Positions 1 to 5,337 of a stretch of 6,801 nucleotides of DNA are shown here, in pieces. Positions within the stretch are counted from its first letter, which is position 1, and every line of letters begins with the position of its first letter. Origin of the DNA: Clostridium sp. CAG:448 (lineage in GTDB: Bacteria > Bacillota > Clostridia > Oscillospirales > CAG-272). The stretch lies in contig FR890501.1 of the NCBI GenBank assembly GCA_000433415.1, positions 1-6,801 of the forward strand, read 5' to 3'. The translations under genes were made by a program, and so were the position numbers. Under the pieces are notes generated by a model. It was given only the letters and a program-made list of their open reading frames with translations, searched no databases and had not been told where the DNA came from.

Positions 1-1173
1 CTTGGCAACCGGTGCAAAGAACAGCGCGGCGGCAAAGGCGGCAGCCGTAACGAGAGAGGTCATACCGGTTCTTCCGCCGGCGACCACACCGGCTGAGGCT
101 TCAACAAATGTCGTTACGGTAGAGGTTCCCAATACGGAACCGGTACAGGTGGCAACGGCATCCGCCATCATTGCTTTGTCCATGTGCGGAATTTCCGGCT
201 CGCCCTTGTCATTTTTGACGAGCAGATTGCCGCTGTGGCAGGCACCGTACAGTGTTCCCAGGGTGTCAAACATATCGATCATGCAGAAAGCCAGTGCGGT
301 TGTGATAAAGAGAATCACAAGTCCACCTACGGAATGCCCTTCCGTGTTCAGGTAGGAGGAGAAGTCAAAGCCCTCCGAAAATACCTTCCCGAACGATTCG
401 GAGGCGAAGGAAGCGAACGGTTTGAAGGGGTTGAGGGAGAGTTTTTCGGAAAATCCGTCATAAAATCCGTGAACCGTCAACCCGAGCAGGTAATACAGTC
501 CGGTCCCGCCGAGGATTCCCCAGAGGATCGCGCCTTTGACCTTGCGGCAGGACAGAACCGCAATCAGCAAAAAGGAGGATACGGCAACGATTAGCGGCAT
601 GACGGATGCCCAGGTAGCGTTGCCCAGAAGATTGAACGATGCCAGTGTCACCCCGGTTGATGCATCCGGAACTACAAGCTTGGCATCCTGAAGTCCCAAA
701 AAGGCGATAAACAGACCGATACCTGCCGGAATTGCTGCCTTTACAACGGGCGGAATGGCATCAAAAATAATTCTCCGCAGCCCTGTTGCGGTCAACAGTA
801 CGAAAATAAGTCCGTCGAAAAGCACAAATACAAGCGCATTGGCATAGGTAAAGCCGAGTGTCAGACAGACCGTATAAACAAAGAAGGCGTTAAGCCCCAT
901 GCCCGGCGCCTGTGCCAGGGGCAGATTGGATAAAAGTCCGATCAACACCGTTCCTATGACAGCAGAAAGCGCTGTTGTAACGTACATGGCATCAAAGGAT
1001 ACCGTGCCGAGGTTTTCAAACATGCCCGCGTTGACGACAAGAATGTACGCCATGGCAAGAAAGGTGGTCAGCCCGGCAAGAATCTCGGTTTTGAGCGAGG
1101 ATCCCATTTGGGTGTAGTGGAATTTTTTGTCCAGAAAGGAAGTACCGGAGGTTGTGTCACTGTTTTTCATCAT
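1..1173 (-). CDS. NCS2-family purine (guanine/hypoxanthine) permease, AzgA/PbuG type, 3' part cut by window edge
   Basis: This is a proton-coupled nucleobase importer of the cytoplasmic membrane; family members of this type bring hypoxanthine, guanine or adenine into salvage. The visible part is 391 codons, open to the left edge; family members are usually about 430-480 residues, so the last one or two helices are missing. A cytosolic N-terminus (1-30) is followed by helix 1 (about 31-50). The substrate-site signature AQAPGMGLNAFF lies at 88-98. FDTLGTL (302-308), the hallmark of the AzgA branch, and GTSTVTTFVEAS (349-360) followed by AGGRTG (365-370) are all intact; D303 and E358 are the expected substrate-site acids. 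The start at 1173 is chosen because AGAGG sits 5 bases before it; 1170 is an adjacent ATG and 1191 an in-frame one without a good ribosome site. It has its own promoter at 1304-1332 and lies downstream of the DUF6198-like gene. Exact base specificity cannot be read from sequence. Confidence 0.95.
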   Translation of the reverse strand, partial: MMKNSDTTSGTSFLDKKFHYTQMGSSLKTEILAGLTTFLAMAYILVVNAGMFENLGTVSFDAMYVTTALSAVIGTVLIGLLSNLPLAQAPGMGLNAFFVYTVCLTLGFTYANALVFVLFDGLIFVLLTATGLRRIIFDAIPPVVKAAIPAGIGLFIAFLGLQDAKLVVPDASTGVTLASFNLLGNATWASVMPLIVAVSSFLLIAVLSCRKVKGAILWGILGGTGLYYLLGLTVHGFYDGFSEKLSLNPFKPFASFASESFGKVFSEGFDFSSYLNTEGHSVGGLVILFITTALAFCMIDMFDTLGTLYGACHSGNLLVKNDKGEPEIPHMDKAMMADAVATCTGSVLGTSTVTTFVEASAGVVAGGRTGMTSLVTAAAFAAALFFAPVAK

Positions 1174-1220
1174 TGTGTCCTCTTCTTTCATGTGAATTGC
1201 TTTCAGGGGAGATGTCAGTT

Positions 1221-1265
1221 CGCAAAGTGCGTGGTTTTTGCCGGTGGAATGGCGGCAGTTTTGCG
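1221..1265 (-). other. Possible folded 5' leader of the purine permease mRNA
   Basis: In the roughly 125-base leader between the predicted start of transcription (near 1298) and the permease start, CGCAAA (transcript sense, 1265-1260) can pair with TTTGCG (1226-1221), enclosing a second small helix TGCCG/CGGCA. I looked for the conserved core of the purine riboswitch and do not see it. The fold is short and could be chance. Confidence 0.25.
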
Positions 1266-1303
1266 CATTTTACGTTTTACGGGATCCCTCTAAGATTAAG
1301 TCA

Positions 1304-1332
1304 AGTATAGCACCGGAAAACGGTTTTGTCAA
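1304..1332 (-). promoter_or_regulatory. Sigma-A-type promoter of the purine permease gene
   Basis: On the minus strand a perfect -35 TTGACA (1332-1327) is followed by a 17-base spacer and an extended -10, TGC-TATACT (hexamer 1309-1304). Transcription should begin near 1298, giving a leader of about 125 bases. The -35 box overlaps the TGA stop codon (1331-1329) of the preceding gene, so the two genes are packed but separately promoted. No intrinsic terminator is visible between them, so read-through from upstream is also possible. Confidence 0.8.
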
Positions 1333-2063
1333 GTGCCGGACAGGGGTGACGGGTCGGCAGGAACCTGTTTTCTTTCAAGTTCAAAACAGGACGCAAACTT
1401 TTTGAAATGCGGGTAAAACACGAAGGTGCGGTCAAGCCGTTTTGAGAAAAATCCGATGATTGTCCCGTTCAGAATTGCCATCACGAGGGTGCCCCAGTTC
1501 AAGCCGACAAACTTTCCGAAAAAGCAGAGGGTCATGACCGTACTTGCCAACAGCAGGGTAATATCGACGATGGTTTTGAAAACGGAGAGTTTGATGCCAT
1601 ACCGGAGCGAAACGGCTTTTACGAAAAAGTCGTAGACCTGCGGATACAGGTAAGTTTTGAAGAATAGTGCCACCGAGAACGATGTCAGTAGAACACCGAT
1701 GATAAACATCGGAATCCGGAGCCACAATGCCATACTGCCCGGTTCGGTGACGGAGGGATTGAAGCAGGGGATCAGTCGCCACAGATCCAGCACCGCCCCG
1801 TAAATCAGGCAGGTGACGAAGGACATCAGGTAAATAGGCTTGAACTTTTTCAGCACCAGGCATAGCAAAACGAATACGCCCGCCTGTATGATGTATTCCG
1901 CCTGACCGAAGGTGATCCTTCCGACTTTCAGGCTGAGCAGATAAGCGGGTGCTACGATCATGGAAATGCCGAAATCTGCCGCGGTCAGGATTGCCACAGC
2001 AAGGGACAGAAGTACAATGGCGAGCAAATAGGCAATTTCGCTTGATAATCTGATTTTTTTCAT
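1329..2063 (-). CDS. YczE/YyaS/YitT-type (DUF6198-like) integral membrane protein of unknown function
   Basis: This is a 244-residue multi-pass membrane protein with no enzymatic motif. Hydrophobic segments lie at about 8-28, 34-47, 57-73, 77-99, 113-136, 163-184 and 190-206, suggesting six or seven helices, then a polar basic tail from 207. The order of an N-terminal AADFGISMIVAPAYLLS stretch, a TFGQAEY motif (51-57) and SFVTCLIYGAVLDLW (81-95) matches the YczE/YyaS/YitT-type group, placed by recall of the family rather than a search. The function is unknown in this group; a transport or membrane role is only a guess. The start at 2063 is preferred over the longer frame to 2162 because AAGGA lies 6 bases before it and the membrane domain begins directly after; the extra 33 residues would be encoded by the leader RNA. 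A consensus promoter lies at 2232-2260 and a terminator-like palindrome interrupts the leader. Confidence 0.9.
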   Translation of the reverse strand: MKKIRLSSEIAYLLAIVLLSLAVAILTAADFGISMIVAPAYLLSLKVGRITFGQAEYIIQAGVFVLLCLVLKKFKPIYLMSFVTCLIYGAVLDLWRLIPCFNPSVTEPGSMALWLRIPMFIIGVLLTSFSVALFFKTYLYPQVYDFFVKAVSLRYGIKLSVFKTIVDITLLLASTVMTLCFFGKFVGLNWGTLVMAILNGTIIGFFSKRLDRTFVFYPHFKKFASCFELERKQVPADPSPLSGT

Positions 2064-2107
2064 CTTGGGTCCTTCTTTCCGATCGTATGTTTTTTTCGTT
2101 GTTTTTG

Positions 2108-2124
2108 CCTGCGCCTCGCGCAGG
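2108..2124 (-). other. GC-rich hairpin in the leader of the DUF6198-like gene
   Basis: A perfect 7-bp stem, CCTGCGC paired with GCGCAGG around a 3-base loop, lies 44 bases before the start codon. In transcript sense it is followed by CAAAAAC, not a U-tract, so it is not a terminator. It may be part of the folded leader described at 2151-2182 or an RNA stability element. Confidence 0.45.
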
Positions 2125-2150
2125 AATTCCGCGATGATCACTTTACACCG

Positions 2151-2182
2151 AAAAAACGCCATACACCGCGCGGTGTATGGCG
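2151..2182 (-). terminator. Perfect 26-bp palindrome followed by U6: terminator or attenuator before the DUF6198-like gene
   Basis: Positions 2157-2182 are a perfect 26-base palindrome (arm CGCCATACACCGC), and in minus-strand sense it is followed directly by TTTTTT (2156-2151), the form of an intrinsic terminator. It lies about 110 bases past the stop of the isomerase-like gene and could end that transcript. It also lies downstream of the consensus promoter at 2232-2260 and upstream of the DUF6198-like gene, so any transcript from that promoter must cross it, which makes it an attenuator candidate. The half-site TACACCG recurs at 2144-2150, so a repressor-binding role is also possible. On the plus strand it is followed by AAAAG and would not terminate. 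Confidence 0.7.
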
Positions 2183-2231
2183 AAAAGTGAATTCGCAGTC
2201 ACAGAAAAATCCATACTGATTTTATGGGTTT

Positions 2232-2260
2232 ATTATATCACAGACGACCGCAGATGTCAA
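2232..2260 (-). promoter_or_regulatory. Perfect consensus sigma-A promoter before the DUF6198-like gene
   Basis: On the minus strand TTGACA (2260-2255) and TATAAT (2237-2232) are separated by exactly 17 bases, matching the consensus at all twelve positions. Transcription should start near 2225, leaving a leader of about 160 bases before the start codon at 2063. A promoter this strong suggests that output is limited afterwards, most simply by the palindrome-plus-U-tract at 2151-2182. Confidence 0.88.
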
Positions 2261-2290
2261 TACGTGGAGAGATTTTTGTTATGTATACGC

Positions 2291-3202
2291 TTACGGTTCA
2301 AAGATTCCGTAGGATGTAAGCAGAAATTTGCCGGTGTCGTACAGGATGGATTCATACGCCAGTTTGATCGCAAGCGGGACCTGGCGGATTTTACCCGAGC
2401 CGGAATCCCGGCGTGTGTAGGGCCAGCTTCTGTCGTTTAACGGAAAATTGTCCGCCTCGAATGTAAAGCAGCCTCTGAAACCGGTGTCGATCAGCCCGCG
2501 GATAACCGGGTCGAGGTCGATGGTTCCGTGAAATGGGGCAGTATGTTCATCGCATCTGCCGTCGTTGTCATGGACATGGATTGCGGCGAGGCGGTTTCCG
2601 AGATCGCAGATGTCCCGGTACTGGTCGTTTCCCCGTAAATTTGCATGACCGATATCCCATACCGCCCGGAGCAGGGGATGATTCGCCTTTTCAAGGAATT
2701 CTGCCATTTCCGAGCCGGTCATGAAATAGAACGAGTTGCCCATATTGGCTTCGGCGGAATTTTCAATGTATACGGCGATATCGTATTTTTCCATCAGGGG
2801 GTAAAGCTTCTTGTACAGCGAAAGGTTGTAATCAAAAAACGCCTGTTTGCCGGCGGGATAGCCGCTACCGGGCAGTCCTTGCGCGTGAATGACCGTTCCG
2901 GGGATGTTGAGCATTTTGCAGGATTCCAGCGCGCGCCCGAGCGATGTCAGCATGAAGTCATTTCCCGCAAAAAAATCTCCTGCATGGGACTGCACGAAGG
3001 TCATTCCGTATTTTGCCGCTGCATTTCCTGCGTCGTAGATCAGTGTACGGTAGTCCTCCCCCATAAAGCTGTGCGGCAGGTACAAATCCACATTTCTGAA
3101 CGGGGTCTGTGCCAAAAGTGCAATCGCTTCTGCGGGGGTGTTTGCGTAATGGGAAAAATCAGAGGTTGTGGTGGCAAGCTTCATTTTTGTTGACCGTGGC
3201 AT
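2291..3202 (-). CDS. Sugar phosphate isomerase/epimerase-like protein (xylose isomerase-like TIM barrel)
   Basis: This soluble 303-residue protein has the AP endonuclease 2 / xylose isomerase-like TIM-barrel fold; relatives isomerise or epimerise sugars and sugar acids using a divalent metal. Candidate metal ligands sit where the fold expects them: E147 in VYIEN, D183 and H186 in WDIGHAN, H209/H211 in IHVHDND, and E249 in TFEADN; H73 (QSHAGD) and H106 (IHAQG) line earlier strands. Length is normal (about 270-300). The true substrate is unknown. The start is uncertain. ATG 3202 is chosen because the only Shine-Dalgarno sequence, AAAGGA at 3225-3220, lies before it with a hairpin in between; ATG 3184 (MKLATTTSDF) fits the usual family start but has no ribosome site. 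A longer frame reaching 3673 crosses the promoter and is not credible. The gene has its own promoter at 3264-3292 and is divergent from the regulator. Confidence 0.9.
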   Translation of the reverse strand: MPRSTKMKLATTTSDFSHYANTPAEAIALLAQTPFRNVDLYLPHSFMGEDYRTLIYDAGNAAAKYGMTFVQSHAGDFFAGNDFMLTSLGRALESCKMLNIPGTVIHAQGLPGSGYPAGKQAFFDYNLSLYKKLYPLMEKYDIAVYIENSAEANMGNSFYFMTGSEMAEFLEKANHPLLRAVWDIGHANLRGNDQYRDICDLGNRLAAIHVHDNDGRCDEHTAPFHGTIDLDPVIRGLIDTGFRGCFTFEADNFPLNDRSWPYTRRDSGSGKIRQVPLAIKLAYESILYDTGKFLLTSYGIFEP

Positions 3203-3203
3203 T

Positions 3204-3225
3204 CGCTTTGACGAAAGCGTCCTTT
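3204..3225 (-). promoter_or_regulatory. Ribosome binding site with a hairpin between it and the start codon
   Basis: In minus-strand sense AAAGGA (3225-3220) is followed at once by a hairpin, CGCTTT paired with AAAGCG around a 4-base loop (3219-3204), then one base and ATG 3202. Unfolded, the spacing is 17 bases, too long for efficient initiation; folded, the hairpin brings the two sites together. This supports 3202 as the start and may make translation depend on the fold. Confidence 0.5.
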
Positions 3226-3263
3226 CTTTCTGAGTTTCTGGCGGAGTGCATCCTCTGCGTACC

Positions 3264-3292
3264 ATTATAGCATAGGAAAAGAAAAAAAGCAA
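3264..3292 (-). promoter_or_regulatory. Promoter of the isomerase-like gene
   Basis: On the minus strand an extended -10, TGC-TATAAT (hexamer 3269-3264), is preceded by a 17-base spacer and TTGCTT (3292-3287) as a weaker -35. Transcription should start near 3257, giving a leader of about 55 bases. It faces away from the plus-strand promoter at 3352-3380; the two -10 boxes are about 105 bases apart and do not overlap. Confidence 0.75.
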
Positions 3293-3351
3293 GCACAAAC
3301 GAACGGGAACCCGAAGAGTCCGGGAAAGGGGCGCCGATTTACAAAGAGCGG

Positions 3352-3380
3352 TTGCATGGCGGAATGAGTTGTGATATAAT
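3352..3380 (+). promoter_or_regulatory. Promoter of the membrane-anchored XRE regulator gene
   Basis: TTGCAT (3352-3357), a 17-base spacer and an extended -10, TGA-TATAAT (hexamer 3375-3380), form a good sigma-A-type promoter. Transcription should start near 3387, leaving a leader of about 160 bases before the start codon at 3546, unusually long for a regulator gene. Confidence 0.75.
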
Positions 3381-3400
3381 GATTCGGAAGCAGTGACGCC

Positions 3401-3461
3401 CGTTTTCTGCGATGAAAGCGTGTTTTTTTGCGCAAAAAATGACCGGACAGTTCTGTCTGGT
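3401..3461 (+). other. Structured leader of the XRE regulator mRNA, with a terminator-like hairpin
   Basis: Shortly after the predicted transcription start, CGTTTTC (3401-3407) can pair with GAAAGCG (3414-3420) including one G-U pair, followed by TGTTTTTTT (3421-3429), a weak intrinsic-terminator shape. A second hairpin, ACCGGACA (3442-3449) with TGTCTGGT (3454-3461), closes 8 pairs. Its G-U pair would be an A-C mismatch in the opposite-strand RNA, so the fold suits the plus-strand transcript. A 16-base palindrome, T6-GCGC-A6, lies between them (3424-3439). No known riboswitch class is recognised. Confidence 0.35.
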
Positions 3462-3545
3462 GCCTCTGATTTTGAAAATTCTCGTTTGATGTCGTTGTAA
3501 TTGCACGCATTTTTTGTTATCTTTACGGAGAAAGGAGATGGAAAA

Positions 3546-4223
3546 ATGGATTCGAAAAAAATCGGAATCTTTTTAAGGGAGCTCAGAAAGGAGAAGGGCT
3601 TGACGCAGGCACAATTGGCGGAGCAGTTGCGGATGTCGGACAGAACGGTTTCCAGATGGGAAACGGGAACCACTCTGCCGGATTTGTCGGTGCTGGTTGA
3701 ACTTGCGGATTTTTACGACGTTGATATCCGTGAGATCATTGATGGGGAAAGGAAGAGCAAGAAAATGAATGAGGAAACCAAAGAGGCACTGGTCAGTGCG
3801 GCGCAGTATGCAAAAGAAGAAAAGCAGGGACAGCTTGTCCGCATGAAAAAAACGATTTGTTTTATTTTGCTGGGATTTGGTTGTTTTCTGATGATGTCGG
3901 CGTTTGCCGTATTTCCAAGCGAGAGCGGATGGGGAGCCAAATTTGCCGTTTTAGGGGCTTTGGTTGCGGCTGCGGGGGTGTTTCTTTTGTTGAAAAAGCG
4001 TCGGATTTTGCTTGCGGCAGGTGTTTTTGTACTGTTGACGGGGGGCATGATTCTGATGGATTTTATCAGTGTTTGTTATATCGGGCAGGCACCCCGGTTT
4101 GCATATTTGACGGAGTACGGTGAGGGTGCCGTTACCTATCATGCCCCCTTCTATACGGTTGTCAGACACAACCCTGATACTGCAGAGGAACATTATGAGG
4201 TGTATCCCGGATATAAAAAGTAG
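3546..4223 (+). CDS. XRE-family helix-turn-helix regulator with C-terminal membrane domain
   Basis: This 225-residue protein has a Cro/CI-type helix-turn-helix at about 6-60 (LTQAQLAEQL as the first helices, SDRTVSRWETG around the recognition helix) and a short charged linker (68-102). Three hydrophobic segments follow at about 103-123, 131-149 and 153-179, then a polar, aromatic-rich tail of about 45 residues. With DNA binding necessarily in the cytosol, three helices would place the tail outside the membrane. Such fusions are common in Clostridia, and their signals are mostly unknown. The start is set by AAAGGAG (3531-3537), 8 bases before ATG 3546; an upstream in-frame TTG at 3501 lacks a ribosome site. 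The gene has its own promoter at 3352-3380 and a probable terminator at 4289-4311. Control of its own promoter, the divergent isomerase-like gene or the downstream transporter are all possible and untested. Confidence 0.92.
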   Translation: MDSKKIGIFLRELRKEKGLTQAQLAEQLRMSDRTVSRWETGTTLPDLSVLVELADFYDVDIREIIDGERKSKKMNEETKEALVSAAQYAKEEKQGQLVRMKKTICFILLGFGCFLMMSAFAVFPSESGWGAKFAVLGALVAAAGVFLLLKKRRILLAAGVFVLLTGGMILMDFISVCYIGQAPRFAYLTEYGEGAVTYHAPFYTVVRHNPDTAEEHYEVYPGYKK

Positions 4224-4288
4224 AAAAATCGCTGTTTTCAGATCGTTGTCCCTCATTTCAGACGAAAAGAGGAGAAATACAGCGGTAT

Positions 4289-4311
4289 ATTGACCGAAAA
4301 CGGTCGATTTT
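4289..4311 (+). terminator. Probable intrinsic terminator of the regulator gene
   Basis: ATTGACCG (4289-4296) pairs with CGGTCGAT (4301-4308) around an AAAA loop, 8 pairs with one G-U, followed by a short T run ending at 4311. It lies 65 bases past the regulator stop and before the transporter promoter. The short T run makes it a weak or partial terminator. Confidence 0.5.
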
Positions 4312-4363
4312 ACGGTGCGAATATGTACATTCATACAAATCAAATCTTTTTTTGATTTTCCTC

Positions 4364-4392
4364 TTGACTTTATCGTGGTAAAGTGATAAACT
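4364..4392 (+). promoter_or_regulatory. Promoter of the amino acid ABC transporter operon
   Basis: TTGACT (4364-4369), a 17-base spacer and an extended -10, TGA-TAAACT (hexamer 4387-4392), precede the binding-protein gene. Transcription should begin near 4399. An AT-rich inverted repeat (AAATCAAA at 4337-4344, TTTGATTT at 4351-4358) lies just upstream of the -35 and could be an UP-like or protein-binding element. The TATTAT at 4392-4397 is a poorer -10 because the spacer would be 22 bases. Confidence 0.7.
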
Positions 4393-4400
4393 ATTATCAC
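4383..4400 (+). promoter_or_regulatory. Inverted repeat over the -10 box: likely operator of the transporter operon
   Basis: GTGATAA (4383-4389) and TTATCAC (4394-4400) form perfect 7-base arms around a 4-base centre that covers the -10 region and the predicted start of transcription, where a repressor would block RNA polymerase. A TTTATC at 4369-4374 adds a further inverted copy of the GATAAA half-site. The arms resemble a Fur box, but the spacing is one base longer than that consensus, so the binding protein is unknown. Confidence 0.5.
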
Positions 4401-4406
4401 AGTGAA

Positions 4407-4421
4407 GCGGCGATGCGCCGC
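4407..4421 (+). other. 5'-end hairpin of the transporter mRNA
   Basis: GCGGCG (4407-4412) pairs with CGCCGC (4416-4421) around ATG, a 6-bp all-GC stem lying within about ten bases of the predicted transcript start. A hairpin at the extreme 5' end is a known mRNA-stabilising arrangement. It leaves the ribosome site (AAGGGG, 4432-4437) free. Confidence 0.5.
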
Positions 4422-4446
4422 ATAAAACAGTAAAGGGGAATAAACA

Positions 4447-5277
4447 ATGAAGAACAAAGTAATGACAAGAGTGATGTGTTTTGTTGTATGCGCACTGCTC
4501 TGCGCAATGGCTGTGGTCGGATTGACCGGATGCAGCGAGAAGGAAACAGACGACTGGGCAAAGATCGAAAAAGCAGGTACAATGAAAATCGGTGTAACCA
4601 TTTACAAACCGATGAACTACAAAGACGACAGCGGCAAGTGGACCGGATTTGAAACCGAATTCGCGGAAGCGGTCTGCAAGAAGCTGGGTGTCAAAGCCGA
4701 ATTCGTTGAAATCGATTGGAACTCCAAAGTAATAGAACTGAATGCAGGCAATATTGACTGTATCTGGAACGGTATGACCGTGACCGATGAGTTGAAGGCA
4801 TCGATCGGACTTTCGGAAAGTTATATCCGGAACAAGCAGGTCTGCGTCATCCGGAAGGCAGACGCGGAAAAGTATACATCGCTTGCCGCGATGGCGGGTG
4901 CGGCGGTCGTTGCCGAGGACGGGTCTGCCGGTGCAACGGTTGCAAAGGAAGATGCCAACCTGAAGGAGAAGTTCACTCCGGTTGGTAAACAGACAGACGC
5001 GTTGATGGAAGTCAAGAGCGGTACTGCAGATGTAGCGGTGATTGACATTGTGATGGCGCAGGCAAGCGTCGGAGACAATACCGATTACAGTGATTTGCAG
5101 ATCGTAACCGGAGTTGAGTTGCCGTCCGAGGAATATGCCATCGGTTTCCGCAAAGCGGATACGGCAACACAGGCAAAGGTCAAAGAAGCCATTGATGCTC
5201 TGATCAAAGACGGTACGCTGAACACCATTGCGGAAAAGTACGGTCTGAAGGATCGCTTGATCGCAAACCAAAAATAA
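4447..5277 (+). CDS. Polar amino acid ABC transporter, substrate-binding lipoprotein
   Basis: This 276-residue family 3 solute-binding protein captures an amino acid outside the membrane and delivers it to the permease encoded next. A lipoprotein signal peptide with basic residues and hydrophobic core (1-25) ends in the lipobox LTGC, so C29 should be lipidated and anchor the protein. The mature part begins with the first lobe motif MKIGVTIYKPMNY (46-58), then GFETEFAEAVCKKLG (67-81) and IDCIWNGMTVTDE (103-115). The second lobe includes VVAEDGSAG (154-162) and the conserved GTADVAVID (192-200), whose D200 usually contacts the amino group of the ligand. The arginine that in HisJ-like proteins binds the ligand carboxylate, a few residues after the TxTD motif, appears to be L116, so ligand recognition may differ. 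AAGGGG precedes ATG 4447 by 9 bases. The gene is first in the operon and is followed by a strong stem-loop. The substrate cannot be assigned. Confidence 0.95.
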   Translation: MKNKVMTRVMCFVVCALLCAMAVVGLTGCSEKETDDWAKIEKAGTMKIGVTIYKPMNYKDDSGKWTGFETEFAEAVCKKLGVKAEFVEIDWNSKVIELNAGNIDCIWNGMTVTDELKASIGLSESYIRNKQVCVIRKADAEKYTSLAAMAGAAVVAEDGSAGATVAKEDANLKEKFTPVGKQTDALMEVKSGTADVAVIDIVMAQASVGDNTDYSDLQIVTGVELPSEEYAIGFRKADTATQAKVKEAIDALIKDGTLNTIAEKYGLKDRLIANQK

Positions 5278-5337
5278 GAGATCACCGTGCAAAGGCATCA
5301 CCGGAATGACGCAGTGAAACTATAAGTTGTTGTACTG

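Noticed and set aside
2..594. Overlapping plus-strand open frames at the left end
   Set aside because: They are antisense to the NCS2 permease, whose conserved motifs on the minus strand are unambiguous.
2064..2162. 33-residue N-terminal extension of the DUF6198-like protein
   Set aside because: It overlaps the leader hairpins and lacks a ribosome site, while ATG 2063 has AAGGA at good spacing.
3412..3489. 25-codon open frame in the regulator leader (begins MKACFFAQKM), a possible leader peptide
   Set aside because: No Shine-Dalgarno sequence precedes it, it overlaps the hairpins, and it has no run of a regulatory amino acid; chance is the simpler explanation.
3203..3673. N-terminal extension of the isomerase-like frame to 3673
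   Set aside because: The extension crosses the gene's own promoter and the divergent regulator gene, has low-complexity composition, and the TIM-barrel fold begins only near 3184.
4319..4332. ATGTACAT palindrome between regulator and transporter as a PadR-type operator
   Set aside because: Only eight bases are symmetric and the usual ATGT-N8-ACAT spacing is absent; such short palindromes arise by chance.
4258..5301. A 347-codon minus-strand open frame opposite the binding-protein gene
   Set aside because: It is fully antisense to a clear lipoprotein gene, has no family signature or ribosome site, and runs through the transporter promoter; it is a by-product of codon use on the real strand.
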